DNA of 64,000 nt from Streptomyces sp. NBC_01317 (GCF_035961655.1 NZ_CP108393.1:2711501-2775500); one strand, 5' to 3'; positions 9,366 to 19,656 are shown, counted from the stretch's first letter. Translations and numbers: made by a program. Notes: generated by a model not told the origin, from the letters alone.

Positions 9366-11477
9366 TCAGTCGTTGCCGTTGCCCGGCGTCGTCTTCTGGA
9401 TCTGGAGCAGGAACTCCGCGTTCGACTTCGTCTGCTTCATTTTGTCCAGCAGCAGTTCGATCGAGGACTGCTGGTCGAGCGCGTGCAGCACCCGGCGCAG
9501 CTTCCAGACGACGGCCAGCTCGTCGCTGCCGAGCAGGATCTCTTCCTTACGGGTGGAGGACGCGTCCACGTCCACCGCCGGGAAGATGCGCTTGTCGGAG
9601 AGCTTCCTGTCGAGCTTGAGCTCCATGTTGCCGGTGCCCTTGAACTCCTCGAAGATCACCTCGTCCATGCGCGAGCCGGTCTCGACGAGCGCGGTGGCGA
9701 GGATGGTCAGCGAGCCGCCGTCCTCGATGTTGCGCGCCGCGCCGAAGAAGCGCTTCGGCGGGTAGAGCGCGGTCGAGTCGACACCACCGGACAGGATGCG
9801 TCCCGAGGCGGGCGCGGCGAGGTTGTACGCACGGCCCAGTCGGGTGATGGAGTCCAGCAGGACGACCACGTCGTGACCCAGCTCGACCAGGCGCTTGGCC
9901 CGCTCGATGGCCAGCTCGGCGACGGTGGTGTGGTCCTCGGCCGGGCGGTCGAAGGTCGAGGAGATGACCTCGCCCTTGACCGACCGCTGCATGTCGGTGA
10001 CCTCTTCGGGCCGCTCGTCCACGAGCACGACCATCAGGTGGCACTCGGGGCTGTTGACCGTGATCGCGTTGGCGATGGCCTGGAGGATCATGGTCTTACC
10101 GGTCTTCGGCGGGGCCACGATCAGACCGCGCTGGCCCTTGCCGATGGGGGCGACGAGGTCGATGATCCGCGTCGTCAGCACACCGGGGTCGGTCTCCAGG
10201 CGGAGCCGGTCCTGCGGGTAGAGCGGGGTCAGCTTCTGGAACTCCGGGCGGCCGCGGCCGGAATCGGCACCCATGCCGTTCGCGGAGTCGAGCCGGACGA
10301 GCGCGTTGAACTTCTCGCGGCGCTCGCCGTCCTTGGGCTGGCGCACCGCGCCGGTGACGTGGTCACCCTTGCGCAGGCCGTTCTTGCGGACCTGGGCGAG
10401 GGACACGTACACGTCGTTGGGGCCCGGCAGGTAGCCGGAGGTCCTGATGAACGCGTAGTTGTCGAGGATGTCGAGGATGCCCGCGACGGGGATCAGCACG
10501 TCGTCGTCGGCGACCTGCGGCTGGTCGGGGCCGAACTCCTCGCGGCCACGACGGCCCCGGCGGTCGCGGTAGCGCCCGCGGCGGCCGCGGCGGCCGCCCG
10601 CCTCGTCGTCGTAGTCGTCCTGGGGACCGTTGTTCTGCGGGCCGCTGTTCTGCGGGCCCGTCTGGGCCGGGGCGCCCGCGCCCCGGTTGTCGCGCTGCTG
10701 GCGCTGCTGGCCCTGGCCGCCCTGCTGCTGGCCGCCCTGCTCGTCGCCCTTGCCCCGGCGGTCGCGCTGGCGGTCACGGCGGTCGCCGCGCTCACCGCGG
10801 TCACGCTCGCCGCGCTGGCCGCGGTCCTGGCGGTCGCGGCGGCCGTCGGCGTCGCCCTGCGCGCCCCCCTGGGCGGACACGGAGACGGCGGCCTCGGCCT
10901 TGGTGTCGGGCTGCGCCTCGACCTTGACGTCGGCCGGCGCGGCCTCGGTCCTGGTGTCGGTCCTCGCCTCGGAACGGGCGCCCTCGGGGCTGCCCGCCTG
11001 GGCGGTGGCCCTGCGGCGGCGGCGCTCGCCCGCGGGCTGGTCGTCGCTGGCCGGCTGACCGGGGATGTCGATCTGCTGCTGGGCCACGGCCTGCTCGGCC
11101 GGGCCGGCCTCCTGCGCGGCGGCGGCAGCGGCGGCCTCGCCCGTACGGGCCTTGGAGGTGGCGCGGCGCTTCGGCTTGGTCTCGGCGTCGGAGGCGCCGG
11201 CGGCCTCGGAGGCGCCGGCGGCGCTCTTCGGCGCGGACGGGGAGCCGGCCTGCGTCTCCTTGATGACCTCGATCAGCTGGCTCTTGCGCATCCGCGCGGT
11301 GCCCCTGATGCCGAGGCCGGACGCGACCTGCTGAAGCTCGGCCAGGACCATGCCCTCAAGGCCGGTGCCGGAGCGGCGGCGCCGTGCGGTGGTGCCAGTG
11401 GCAGCACCTTCGGCGGGCGCGGTCGTGTCGACGCTGTTGTCGGCAGTCACGCCCATCAGATCGGTGGTGTCGCTCAC
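9366..11477 (-). CDS. rho: Transcription termination factor Rho (actinobacterial long form)
   Basis: Hexameric ATP-dependent RNA helicase that terminates transcription. The 703-aa product is much longer than the ~420-aa E. coli protein. A Rho N-terminal helical domain ([17 protein letters not shown]) is followed by a ~230-residue insert rich in Arg, Gly, Asp and Gln ([20 protein letters not shown]). Next come the RNA-binding cold-shock-like domain ([19 protein letters not shown]) and the ATPase core with P-loop [30 protein letters not shown] and [13 protein letters not shown]. The GTG start follows a GGAAGGA site. Such RG-rich inserts are known in actinobacterial Rho. Confidence 0.97.
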   Translation of the reverse strand: MSDTTDLMGVTADNSVDTTAPAEGAATGTTARRRRSGTGLEGMVLAELQQVASGLGIRGTARMRKSQLIEVIKETQAGSPSAPKSAAGASEAAGASDAETKPKRRATSKARTGEAAAAAAAQEAGPAEQAVAQQQIDIPGQPASDDQPAGERRRRRATAQAGSPEGARSEARTDTRTEAAPADVKVEAQPDTKAEAAVSVSAQGGAQGDADGRRDRQDRGQRGERDRGERGDRRDRQRDRRGKGDEQGGQQQGGQGQQRQQRDNRGAGAPAQTGPQNSGPQNNGPQDDYDDEAGGRRGRRGRYRDRRGRRGREEFGPDQPQVADDDVLIPVAGILDILDNYAFIRTSGYLPGPNDVYVSLAQVRKNGLRKGDHVTGAVRQPKDGERREKFNALVRLDSANGMGADSGRGRPEFQKLTPLYPQDRLRLETDPGVLTTRIIDLVAPIGKGQRGLIVAPPKTGKTMILQAIANAITVNSPECHLMVVLVDERPEEVTDMQRSVKGEVISSTFDRPAEDHTTVAELAIERAKRLVELGHDVVVLLDSITRLGRAYNLAAPASGRILSGGVDSTALYPPKRFFGAARNIEDGGSLTILATALVETGSRMDEVIFEEFKGTGNMELKLDRKLSDKRIFPAVDVDASSTRKEEILLGSDELAVVWKLRRVLHALDQQSSIELLLDKMKQTKSNAEFLLQIQKTTPGNGND

Positions 11478-11914
11478 GAAGGGTCCTTCCCTGGAGCGGA
11501 CGTCGGCCTTCTGGCTCGGCGACCGGTTGTGCTGCCGGCTGCGGTCCCATCTTGTGGACCGTGCCGGGGCGGTGGTCCCGCCGGGTACGGCGGAGAAACA
11601 TGCGTACGTGCCATGGGTCCGGCCCGAGGTCCCCCTGCTCGGCCCACCGCTGGGAAAAACGGGGGGTGTCGTGCCGGTTCCGGTGCGTGCTCAAAACTGC
11701 TCAGGCAGGCTGCTCAGGCAGTTGGGGAGGCTCCCGGAAGAAAGGTGGTCCCGAAACGGGACACGATGCACCGCGCCTGAAAGACGTCGGTTGCAGACTT
11801 GAGGTTAACACTACCGGCTCCAACAAACATTCCCCCTCTCACTCACCGGCAATCCCGGCTTACCGGCCTTCTGGGCCCTGTACGTGTTTCCTCCGGGTCC
11901 CGTACGCGCTTCCC
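11478..11914 (-). other. 437-nt rho leader / thrB-rho intergenic region, no gene
   Basis: No coding pattern on either strand. It holds the 3' end of the thrB transcript and the long 5' leader of rho. Two copies of the 12-mer CTGCTCAGGCAG (11697-11708 and 11710-11721) lie side by side; each copy can itself fold as a small hairpin. A long leader is consistent with Rho autoregulation, but no definite promoter or attenuator is visible. Confidence 0.5.
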
Positions 11915-12841
11915 CTAGGCCCTGTCCGGCCCGAGCGGCAGTACACACGCGCCTCCGGCGTCGAGGGACAGCCGGTTCGCCGCCCAGCCCTCGCCCGCCA
12001 GTCGTGCGACCTTGTCGGCCGCACCGTCCTCGGCCAGCGCGAGCACCGTGGGGCCCGCGCCGGAGATGACCGCGGGGACGCCGTCCGCGCGCAGCCGGTT
12101 GACGAGTGCGATGCTCTCCGGCATCGCCGGGCCCCGGTAGTCCTGGTGCAGCCGGTCCTCCGTGGCGGGCAGCAGCAGCTCGGGACGCCTGGTCAGCGCC
12201 TCGACGAGCAGGGCGGCCCGCCCCGCGTTGGCCGCCGCGTCCACATGGGGGACGGAGCGCGGGAGCAGCCCGCGCGCCGTCTCCGTCAGCACGGGCCGGC
12301 CGGGCACAAAAACCACCGGAACGATGGAACGGGCCGGTTCCATCCTGATGGCGCGGGCCGCTCCCCCATCCGTCCAGGCCAGGGTGAAACCGCCCAGCAG
12401 ACACGCCGCGACGTTGTCGGGGTGCCCCTCGATCTCGCTCGCCAGCTCCAGCAACGAGGCGTCGTCCAGGCGGGCGTCGCCGCCTATCGTCACCGCGCGG
12501 GCGGCGAGGATGCCGGCGCAGATGGCCGCCGAGGACGAGCCGAGCCCGCGGCCGTGCGGGATGCGGTTGGCGCACACGACCTCCAGGCCGCGCGGCTGTC
12601 CGCCGAGCAGGTCGAACGCGGTGCGCAGGGACCGTACGAGCAGGTGGTTCTCGTCGCGGGGAAGCGTCTCGGCGCCCTCTCCCGCGATGTCGACGTGCAG
12701 GCCGGAGTCGGCGACGCGGACGACCACGTCGTCGTACAGCCCCAGCGACAGGCCGAAGGCGTCGAAGCCAGGACCGAGGTTGGCGCTGGTGGCGGGGGTG
12801 CGCACCCGTACGGCGGCGGCGCGGAACGAGGGACCGGCCAT
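11915..12841 (-). CDS. thrB: Homoserine kinase
   Basis: Phosphorylates L-homoserine to O-phosphohomoserine, the substrate of ThrC. The 308-aa GHMP-family kinase has the N-terminal VRTPATSANLGPGFDAFG segment, the ATP-binding IPHGRGLGSSSAAICAG loop and the late AVISGAGPTVLALA motif. The ATG (MAGPSFRAAAVRVR) is preferred over upstream in-frame codons, which give a Pro-rich non-family extension. It lies 296 nt downstream of thrC, so it is less tightly coupled than hom-thrC. The gap contains a hairpin at 13048-13096. Confidence 0.95.
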   Translation of the reverse strand: MAGPSFRAAAVRVRTPATSANLGPGFDAFGLSLGLYDDVVVRVADSGLHVDIAGEGAETLPRDENHLLVRSLRTAFDLLGGQPRGLEVVCANRIPHGRGLGSSSAAICAGILAARAVTIGGDARLDDASLLELASEIEGHPDNVAACLLGGFTLAWTDGGAARAIRMEPARSIVPVVFVPGRPVLTETARGLLPRSVPHVDAAANAGRAALLVEALTRRPELLLPATEDRLHQDYRGPAMPESIALVNRLRADGVPAVISGAGPTVLALAEDGAADKVARLAGEGWAANRLSLDAGGACVLPLGPDRA

Positions 12842-13047
12842 CGTTCTGACGACTCTCCTTGACTGCGGGACGTGCGGGGGGATCGGCGGGGCCTGCGGGG
12901 GCATGTGCGTGGGGATCTGCGGTACGGCGGGATTCGGCGGTACGACGGTATACCGGACGCCCGAGCCGCGGGGTCGACAGCGCGGCAGCACGTTGCGGCA
13001 CTGCGGGTTGGACCCAGCTTATCGAAGGAAGGTTCCATGGCGACATA

Positions 13048-13096
13048 GGGCGCACAGGAGGCGCACGATGCGTGTCGCGTGCCTGCGTGTGCGCCC
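13048..13096 (-). terminator. Hairpin in thrC-thrB gap
   Basis: The outer arms GGGCGCACA and TGTGCGCCC pair perfectly (9 bp), and partly complementary inner sequence extends the fold. It lies 42 nt past the thrC stop. It may be a terminator or attenuator between thrC and thrB; the rest of the 296-nt gap shows no gene. Confidence 0.4.
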
Positions 13097-13137
13097 GTGA
13101 TCAAGGATCTGCCGGGGAGTGTCCCAACCGCCGTGTC

Positions 13138-14238
13138 CTACGCGTCCGCCAGGCCCAGGCGGCGGGCGGCGACCACCGCGTCGACCGGTACGACCGACGG
13201 CTGCGGCGCCCCGGCGGTGGCCCATTCCGGGTCCTTGAGGCCGTTGCCGGTGACCGTGCAGACGATGCGCTGGCCCGGGTCGACCTTGCCCTCGTCCACG
13301 GCCTTGAGCAGTCCGGCGACGGACGCCGCCGAGGCGGGCTCCACGAACACACCCTCCTGCGCGGCCAACAGGCGGTAGGCGGACAGGATCTGGCGGTCCG
13401 TCACCTCGTCGATGAACCCGCCCGACTCGTCACGGGCGTTGAGCGCGAACTGCCAGGACGCCGGGTTGCCGATCCGGATCGCGGTGGCGACGGTGTGCGG
13501 GTCCTTGACGACCTCGCCGCGCACGATCGGCGCCGAACCGGACGCCTGGAAGCCCCACATGCGCGGGGTGCGGGCGGCGGGCCCGTTCGCGGCGTACTGG
13601 GTGTAGCCCTTCCAGTAGGCCGTGATGTTGCCGGCGTTCCCGACGGGCAGTACGTGGATGTCCGGGGCGTCGCCGAGCGCGTCCACGATCTCGAACGCGG
13701 CGGTCTTCTGGCCCTCTATACGGACCGGATTGACCGAATTGACCAGCGCCACCGGGTAGTTGTCGGAGAGCGAGCGGGCCAGCGTCAGGCAGTCGTCGAA
13801 GTTCCCCTCGACCTGGAGGATCTTCGCGCCGTGGACGAGGGCCTGGCCCATCTTGCCCAGGGCGATCTTCCCCTGCGGTACGAGCACGGCGCAGACCATC
13901 CCGGCGCGGACCGCGTACGCGGCGGCCGACGCGGAGGTGTTCCCGGTGGAGGCGCAGATGACCGCCTTCGCGCCCTCCTCCTTGGCCCGGGTGATGGCCA
14001 TGGTCATGCCGCGGTCCTTGAAGGAACCGGTGGGGTTGGCGCCCTCGACCTTGAGATGCACCTCACAGCCCGTGCGCTCGGACAGCACCTGCGCGGGGAC
14101 CAGCGGCGTACCGCCCTCCCGGAGGGTGATGACGGCCGCCCCGTCCGTCACCGGGAGGCGGTCCCGGTACTCCTCGATGATGCCGCGCCACTGATGGGTG
14201 CCCCGCTGGGCGCCGATGGCGCCGATGCTGGTGGTCAT
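13138..14238 (-). CDS. thrC: Threonine synthase
   Basis: PLP enzyme converting O-phosphohomoserine to threonine. The 366-aa protein has the PLP lysine in [14 protein letters not shown], the phosphate-binding [15 protein letters not shown] region and the Gly-rich [18 protein letters not shown] loop. It is the short, single-domain type. It starts 7 nt after the hom stop codon, so hom and thrC are surely cotranscribed. The ATG ([11 protein letters not shown]) is chosen because of that spacing; the longer frame would run back into hom. Confidence 0.96.
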   Translation of the reverse strand: MTTSIGAIGAQRGTHQWRGIIEEYRDRLPVTDGAAVITLREGGTPLVPAQVLSERTGCEVHLKVEGANPTGSFKDRGMTMAITRAKEEGAKAVICASTGNTSASAAAYAVRAGMVCAVLVPQGKIALGKMGQALVHGAKILQVEGNFDDCLTLARSLSDNYPVALVNSVNPVRIEGQKTAAFEIVDALGDAPDIHVLPVGNAGNITAYWKGYTQYAANGPAARTPRMWGFQASGSAPIVRGEVVKDPHTVATAIRIGNPASWQFALNARDESGGFIDEVTDRQILSAYRLLAAQEGVFVEPASAASVAGLLKAVDEGKVDPGQRIVCTVTGNGLKDPEWATAGAPQPSVVPVDAVVAARRLGLADA

Positions 14239-14245
14239 GGGTCCC

Positions 14246-15538
14246 TTACTCCCCTTCAACACGCATGATGCTGGCGACACCGCGCACGGTGTCGAGCTTG
14301 CGCAGCGCCTCGACGGTCCCGGACAGGGCCGCGTCGGGCGCGCAGTGGGTGACGACGACGAGGGAGGCCTCGCCGTCCTTTCCCTTCTGGCGCACCGTAT
14401 CGATGGATACGCCGTGCTCGGCGAAGACCGTCGCGACCTGGGCGAGCACGCCCGGCTTGTCGGCCACGTCGAGGTTGATGTGGTAGCGCGTGACGACCTC
14501 GCCCATGGAGCTGACGGGCAGCCCGGTGTAGGCGGACTCGCCGGGCCCGGTGGCGCCGGCCAGCTTGTTGCGGCAGACCGCGACCAGGTCGCCGAGGACG
14601 GCCGAGGCGGTCGGGGCGCCGCCCGCGCCGGGGCCGTAGAACATCAGCTGCCCGGCGGCCTCGGCCTCGACGAAGACCGCGTTGTACGCCTCGCGCACGG
14701 AGGCGAGCGGGTGGCTGAGCGGGATCATCGCGGGGTGGACCCGGGCGGTGACCGACTTCCCGTCGGCCGCGCGCTCGCAGATCGCGAGGAGCTTGACCGT
14801 GCAGCCCATGCGCTGGGCGGAGGCGAGGTCGGCGGAGGTGACCTCCGTGATGCCCTCGCGGTGCACCTCGTCCAGGCGTACGCGGGTGTGGAAGGCGATC
14901 CCGGCGAGGATGGCGGCCTTGGCGGCGGCGTCGAAGCCCTCGACGTCGGCGGTCGGGTCGGCCTCCGCGTACCCGAGGGCGGTGGCCTCGTCCAGCGCTT
15001 CCGAGTAGCCGGCGCCCGCGGTGTCCATCCGGTCGAGGATGAAGTTCGTTGTGCCGTTGACGATGCCGAGGACCCGGTTGACGGTGTCCCCCGCCAGGGA
15101 CTCGCGCAGCGGCCTGATCAACGGGATCGCACCCGCGACGGCGGCCTCGAAGTAGAGGTCCCTGCCGTGCAGCGCGGCGGCGTCGTAGAGGGTTGTGCCG
15201 TCCTTGGCGAGCAGCGCCTTGTTGGCGGAGACGACGGACGCGCCGTGTTCGAAGGCGGTGGTGATGAGCGTACGGGCGGGCTCGATGCCGCCGATGACCT
15301 CGACGACCACGTCGATGTCGCCGCGTTTGACCAGGGCGGTGGCGTCGGTCGTGATCAGCGCGGGGTCGATGCCCTCGCGGACCTTGGACGGGCGGCGGAC
15401 GGCGACCCCGGCGAGTTCCACCGGGGCGCCGATCCGCGCGGCGAGGTCGTCGGCGTGCGTCGTCATGATGCGCGCCACCTCTGAGCCGACCACGCCACAG
15501 CCCAGGAGCGCCACCTTCAGCGGACGCGTACGCATCAT
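14246..15538 (-). CDS. hom: Homoserine dehydrogenase
   Basis: Reduces aspartate semialdehyde to homoserine at the Thr/Met branch point. The 430-aa protein has a Rossmann loop [14 protein letters not shown], the catalytic-domain segments SANKALLA and [14 protein letters not shown], and a C-terminal ACT domain ([21 protein letters not shown], about residues 350-425), the usual site of threonine feedback inhibition. It is flanked by lysA upstream and thrC downstream on the same strand. Confidence 0.97.
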   Translation of the reverse strand: MMRTRPLKVALLGCGVVGSEVARIMTTHADDLAARIGAPVELAGVAVRRPSKVREGIDPALITTDATALVKRGDIDVVVEVIGGIEPARTLITTAFEHGASVVSANKALLAKDGTTLYDAAALHGRDLYFEAAVAGAIPLIRPLRESLAGDTVNRVLGIVNGTTNFILDRMDTAGAGYSEALDEATALGYAEADPTADVEGFDAAAKAAILAGIAFHTRVRLDEVHREGITEVTSADLASAQRMGCTVKLLAICERAADGKSVTARVHPAMIPLSHPLASVREAYNAVFVEAEAAGQLMFYGPGAGGAPTASAVLGDLVAVCRNKLAGATGPGESAYTGLPVSSMGEVVTRYHINLDVADKPGVLAQVATVFAEHGVSIDTVRQKGKDGEASLVVVTHCAPDAALSGTVEALRKLDTVRGVASIMRVEGE

Positions 15539-15582
15539 CCGACCTCGTTTCCTCTTACTCAGTGTGAACCAGTCTCACGCAC

Positions 15583-15605
15583 CGGACGGAAGTATCTACC
15601 GTCCG
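15583..15605 (-). terminator. Small hairpin between lysA and hom
   Basis: CGGACGG and CCGTCCG form a 7-bp perfect stem around a 9-nt loop in the 92-nt lysA-hom gap. It may limit read-through from lysA into hom; the evidence is structural only. Confidence 0.35.
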
Positions 15606-15630
15606 TCCAGATCCCGAGACACCAATTCCA

Positions 15631-17022
15631 TCATCCGATGTCCAGCCGCAGGAGATCTTCCTCCGTCTCGCGGCGGACCACGACCCTGGCCTCGCCGTCC
15701 CTGACCGCCACGACGGGCGGGCGGAGCGCGTGGTTGTAATTACTGGCCATGGAACGGCAGTACGCGCCGGTGGCGGGGACGGCGATCAGGTCGCCAGGCG
15801 CCAGGTCGGCGGGCAGGTAGGCGTCCCGTACGACGATGTCACCGCTCTCGCAGTGCTTGCCGACCACACGCGAGAGCATGGGCTCCGCGTCGGAGCGGCG
15901 TGAGACCAACGCCACGCTGTAGTCGGCGTTGTAGAGGGCCGTACGGATGTTGTCGGACATGCCGCCGTCGACGCTGACGTACGTCCGCAGCCCTTCGAGT
16001 GGCTTGATCGTGCCGACCTCGTACAGCGTGAAGGCGGTGGGGCCGACGATCGCGCGCCCCGGCTCGACGGAGATCCGGGGGGTGGTGAGGCGGGCGGCGT
16101 CGCACTCGCGCGTGACGATCTCCAGCAGCGACTTCGCGATGTCGTACGGCTCCTTGGGGTCGTCCTCGGAGGTGTACGCGATGCCGAGGCCGCCGCCGAG
16201 GTCGATCTCGGGCAGCTCGACGCCGTGTTCGTCGCGGATCTCGGCGAGGAGCTGGACGACCCGGCGGGCGGAGACCTCGAATCCGGCCATGTCGAAGATC
16301 TGCGAGCCGATGTGCGAGTGGATGCCGATCAGCTCGATGCCGTCGAGCTCGAGGGCCCGCCTGACGGCCTCGGCGGCCTGGCCGTCGGCGAGCGCGATGC
16401 CGAACTTCTGGTCCTCGTGGGCGGTGGCGATGAACTCGTGCGTGTGGGCCTCGACGCCGACGGTGACACGGATCTGGACGGGCTGGCGGCGGCCCAGGCG
16501 CTGCGCGATGTGCGCGACGCGGACGATCTCCTGGAAGGAGTCGAGGACGATGCGGCCCACGCCGACGGAGACGGCGCGCTCGATCTCCTCGGTGGACTTG
16601 TTGTTGCCGTGGAAGGCGATGCGCTCGGGCGGCATGCCGCCGGCGAGGGCGGTGGCCAGCTCGCCGCCGGAGCAGACGTCGAGATTGAGCCCTTCTTCGG
16701 TGAGCCAGCGCACGACGGCGCGGGAGAGGAACGCCTTGCCGGCGTAGAACACGTCGGCGTTCGGCCCGAAGGCGTCGGACCAGGCGCGGCAGCGGGCCCG
16801 GAAGTCGGCCTCGTCGAGGAAGTAGGCGGGGGTGCCGAACTCCTCGGCCAGCCGCGTCACCTCGATCCCGGCGACGGTCGCGACGCCGTCGTCGTTGCGC
16901 CGGACCGTACGCGACCAGACCTTTTCGTCCAGGACGTTGAGGTCGGCGGCGGGGGCGGAGTAGTGCCCGTCGGGGAAGACATCGGCGTGGCGGGGCCCTG
17001 CGGGGTGTGCGGAACGGCTCAT
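15631..17022 (-). CDS. lysA: Diaminopimelate decarboxylase
   Basis: Decarboxylates meso-DAP to lysine, the last step of lysine synthesis. The 463-aa fold-type III PLP enzyme has the PLP lysine in DVFYAGKAFLSRAVV, the glycine loop EIDLGGGLGIAYT, SVEPGRAIVGPTAF, and the catalytic Cys region VGKHCESGDI. The N-terminal ~20 residues (Ser/His/Pro-rich) precede the family core, but the ATG at 17022 is the first plausible start. It follows nrtL across a 91-nt gap holding a 10-bp tandem repeat. Confidence 0.96.
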   Translation of the reverse strand: MSRSAHPAGPRHADVFPDGHYSAPAADLNVLDEKVWSRTVRRNDDGVATVAGIEVTRLAEEFGTPAYFLDEADFRARCRAWSDAFGPNADVFYAGKAFLSRAVVRWLTEEGLNLDVCSGGELATALAGGMPPERIAFHGNNKSTEEIERAVSVGVGRIVLDSFQEIVRVAHIAQRLGRRQPVQIRVTVGVEAHTHEFIATAHEDQKFGIALADGQAAEAVRRALELDGIELIGIHSHIGSQIFDMAGFEVSARRVVQLLAEIRDEHGVELPEIDLGGGLGIAYTSEDDPKEPYDIAKSLLEIVTRECDAARLTTPRISVEPGRAIVGPTAFTLYEVGTIKPLEGLRTYVSVDGGMSDNIRTALYNADYSVALVSRRSDAEPMLSRVVGKHCESGDIVVRDAYLPADLAPGDLIAVPATGAYCRSMASNYNHALRPPVVAVRDGEARVVVRRETEEDLLRLDIG

Positions 17023-17071
17023 GACGTGGCTCTTTCAGGTCTCTCAGGTCTCACGACGATCTGGACGATCT

Positions 17072-17115
17072 ATCTGGATCCATCTGGATCCATCTGGATC
17101 CATCTGGATCCATCT
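17072..17115. repeat. 10-bp tandem repeat (catctggatc, about four copies)
   Basis: Four near-perfect head-to-tail copies of a 10-mer occupy the gap just upstream of the lysA start and touch the stop codon of the upstream gene. Each unit contains GGATCC, and a diverged copy (ctggacgatc) precedes the array. Its A/T content is unusual for the neighbourhood. The period is close to one helical turn. Confidence 0.9.
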
Positions 17116-18625
17116 AAAGGAATTCCGGGGCATCGATGCCGAGGAGGAAGAGGCCACCGGCCAGCACGGCCCCGGCGGCCTCGGCGAGCGCGACCCGGGA
17201 GCGGTGGGCGGCCGAGGGTTTCTCGTCCCCGAGGGGCAACGGCCGGCCGCTCTCCTGGAAACGCAGCACGGCGTCGGCGACCTGTTCGAGCCCCCGGGCG
17301 AGCCGATCGGGCGCGCGGTGCCGCGCGGCGGCTTCGAGGACGGCGGGGTGGTCGCGGAGGAGGCGGGTGAGGGCGGCTTGGGTGGGGTGGGGCGCGCCTG
17401 GGCTCACGCTCCGGTGGGAGCCCGCTCCCCCGGGATCGCCCGGGGCCGCCCCCGAGCGCGTGCCCGGGGTGGGACCCCCGCCGGCGGGATCGGCCGGGGG
17501 CATGCCCAGCCGCTCGGCGGCGCGACTGAGGGCGCGGGTACGGGCGTACGCGTACCGCACCCGGAAGAGGGGATTGCTCTCGCGCTGCACGAGCAGCGCG
17601 TCGGCGGCGCCGCCGCTGGGCGCCCGGTCGTGCGCGGCGGCCCGCAACAGGGCCCAGCGGGCGGCGTCGACCCCCAGCCGTGCGAAGAGATCGTCGCCGT
17701 CGGGCGCGGGCACGACCCGGAGAGTCTCGGGCACGGGGACTGGCACAGCCGGAGCGGCTGTGGGGTTCGTCACAGTCGCGTGCGGGCGGGGGCCGACGGG
17801 CGCGAGCGCCGCGTCCGGCCCGAGGGCCGCAGGCGCGGGCTCGGGCCGCCGGTCGGGGGCCGCAGGCACGTCAGACCCGAGGCCGACCGGCACGTCCGGA
17901 CCGGAACCGGCAGACGCGAGCGGCGCGTCCGTCCCGGGCGCCGCGGGCGCAGGCGCGGGCGCGGCACGCCGACCGGCGGCCGCAGCCACGTCAGGCCTGA
18001 GGCCGACCGGCACGTCCGGCCATGCGCCGGCCGCCACGGCCGGGCCGGGGGCCGTAGGCGCGCCAGCTCGGCCGGGGACCGCAGACGCGGGCGCAGCGCC
18101 CCGACCCGGCGCCGCAGGCACGTCAGGGCCGAAGGCGACAGGCGCCTCCGGGCCGGGACCGGCAGGTGCGATCGACGCCGTTGCTCCCTGGGTTCGGAGC
18201 AGGGCGGCCACCGTTTCCGTCCAGACGCGGGCGCGTGTCTCCCGCGCGGGCGGGAAGACCGCCGTGGTGCCCGTCAGGGCGTTGCCGTGGCCGTAGTGGG
18301 GGCCCGCGCTCAGCACCGTACGGGCGAGGTCCGTGGCGTCGTCCTCGGTCAGCGTGAAGTTCAGGAAGCCGGGGCCCGTGATCTCGACCCGGGCGATGCC
18401 CTCGGCGGTGGCGACCCGGGTGCGCAGGATCTCCGCGACCTCGCGGGGCGCCAGCCCCGCGCCGGGCGCCAGGCGGAGCGCCAGGTTCGTCGCGTAGTCG
18501 CCGCTCCCGCCGGGGCGGGGCCGCTCCACCGTCACGCGGTCCGGTACGGCCACGCGCAGCGCGCCGTCCTCCACCGCGCGGCGCACGGCGCGCAGCACGG
18601 TCGTGGAGAGATCGGCGGGGGTCAC
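17114..18625 (-). CDS. nrtL: ArgS-related anticodon-binding protein (NrtL-like), with repeat insert
   Basis: Related to arginyl-tRNA synthetase but without its catalytic core. The N-terminus matches the ArgS tRNA D-loop domain (GSGDYATNLALRLAPGAG, then ARVEITGPGFLNFTL), and the C-terminal third matches the DALR anticodon-binding domain (FRVRYAYARTRALSRAAERL). Neither HIGH nor KMSKS is present. Between them lie about 120 residues of Ala/Pro/Gly repeats around DVPVGL and DVPAAP. This gene upstream of lysA is a Streptomyces hallmark (family knowledge); its role is unknown, perhaps tRNA-Arg binding. The GTG at 18625 (VTPADLSTTVL) is used because upstream residues are low-complexity. Confidence 0.85.
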   Translation of the reverse strand: MTPADLSTTVLRAVRRAVEDGALRVAVPDRVTVERPRPGGSGDYATNLALRLAPGAGLAPREVAEILRTRVATAEGIARVEITGPGFLNFTLTEDDATDLARTVLSAGPHYGHGNALTGTTAVFPPARETRARVWTETVAALLRTQGATASIAPAGPGPEAPVAFGPDVPAAPGRGAAPASAVPGRAGAPTAPGPAVAAGAWPDVPVGLRPDVAAAAGRRAAPAPAPAAPGTDAPLASAGSGPDVPVGLGSDVPAAPDRRPEPAPAALGPDAALAPVGPRPHATVTNPTAAPAVPVPVPETLRVVPAPDGDDLFARLGVDAARWALLRAAAHDRAPSGGAADALLVQRESNPLFRVRYAYARTRALSRAAERLGMPPADPAGGGPTPGTRSGAAPGDPGGAGSHRSVSPGAPHPTQAALTRLLRDHPAVLEAAARHRAPDRLARGLEQVADAVLRFQESGRPLPLGDEKPSAAHRSRVALAEAAGAVLAGGLFLLGIDAPEFL

Positions 18626-19085
18626 GGGACCAGCGTAGGGGAGGAGGGGGTCCCCTCCGCGACCTCGTTCCGCGATGCGGTCGGCGGGCGGGGCCGCCGG
18701 TGTCCGGGGCACGACCGGCAGGGGACGCCTGGGGGTGTTCGCGCCGCGACCGGCAACGAACGGCTGCGGCTCCGCGACGCCGTCGTTCCGCGATGCGGTC
18801 GGCAGGCGGCAACCGGGGCTGTCCGCCGGCCGGGCGGCGGGGACCACTGCGGATGTCCTCCCCAGCCGGCCGGCGGGACGGGCCGCGGATGTCCGCCCAC
18901 CCGGTCGGCTGGGACGGCCGCGCGGAGTCCGCCCACCCGGTCAGCGGGGCGGTGGCAACTGTCCGCCACGCCGTCGGCAGGAGCAGGAGACGGCCGCGAC
19001 CGTCCACGATCCCGGCGGCGGCGGGCGGGCGGGCGATTGCTGTGACGCCGTCGGCTGGCGGCTGCCAGGCTCCGGGGGGCCGGCG
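18626..19085. other. 460-nt intergenic region between nrtL and receiver gene, no gene seen
   Basis: GC-rich with imperfectly repeated segments resembling CGGTCGGC and GGGGACC(G). Frames on both strands are open but give only Arg/Gly/Pro-rich low-complexity products with no start or ribosome site worth defending. It must contain the nrtL promoter at its left side. Repeated ccgcgatgcggtcggc-like segments around 18670 and 18790 suggest an internally duplicated region. Confidence 0.5.
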
Positions 19086-19520
19086 TCAGCCCCGCGCGCT
19101 GCCCGCGTGGCCCGCGCCGTAGCGGCCGTCCATGGACGGGGGGCCCTCCTGGTGGGTCAGGCGGCGGACCAGCTGGATCAGGTCGGCCGGTTCGAAGGGC
19201 TTTGCCAGGAACGCGTCCACGCCGGCCGTGAGGCCCGCCTCGACCTCGTACTGCGTGCACGCGCTGACGATCGCGAGGGGCAGCCGACTGGTGCGCGGAT
19301 CGGCGCGCAGCCGCGCGGCCGTCCGCAGGCCGTCCAGGCGTGGCATGACCACATCGAGGGTGATGACATCCGGCCTGACCTCGTGCACGACCTCCAGGCA
19401 TTCGGCACCGTCGGCCGCGGTCACGACCTCGAAGCCCTCCAGCTCGAGATTGACCCTGATCAGCTGCCTGATCACTCGGTTGTCGTCGACAACGAGCACC
19501 CGGCCGGATGCGCCTGACAC
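19086..19520 (-). CDS. Single-domain response regulator (orphan receiver)
   Basis: A 144-aa protein that is essentially only a receiver domain: acidic pocket VLVVDDNRVIR, phospho-acceptor Asp in DVITLDVVMPRLDG, and the conserved Lys in DAFLAKPFEP. The short tail (SMDGRYGAGHAGSARG) has no output domain. No kinase lies beside it, so it probably relays phosphate or acts by protein contact. The GTG at 19520 is the first plausible start but has no strong ribosome site, so it may be leaderless. A 460-nt non-coding stretch separates it from nrtL. Confidence 0.85.
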   Translation of the reverse strand: MSGASGRVLVVDDNRVIRQLIRVNLELEGFEVVTAADGAECLEVVHEVRPDVITLDVVMPRLDGLRTAARLRADPRTSRLPLAIVSACTQYEVEAGLTAGVDAFLAKPFEPADLIQLVRRLTHQEGPPSMDGRYGAGHAGSARG

Positions 19521-19656
19521 ATATCGAGAGTAGGTCGGACTTCCGCGCCGCGTCCGGGTTTTGGCCAATTGGCGGGCGCGACGCCGGGCGCGACGCGACG
19601 GTCGGCCGGGGGCGCGGACCGCCGTCCGCCCCGCCCGTACCGCCTACGCTCCACGC

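Noticed and set aside
8823..11780. Long plus-strand open frame (985 codons) antisense to rho
   Set aside because: Mirror of the RG-rich rho coding region; no start site or motif, and rho is certain.
17072..17115. CRISPR-like array upstream of lysA
   Set aside because: Units are only 10 bp with no spacers and no cas genes; it is a simple tandem repeat.
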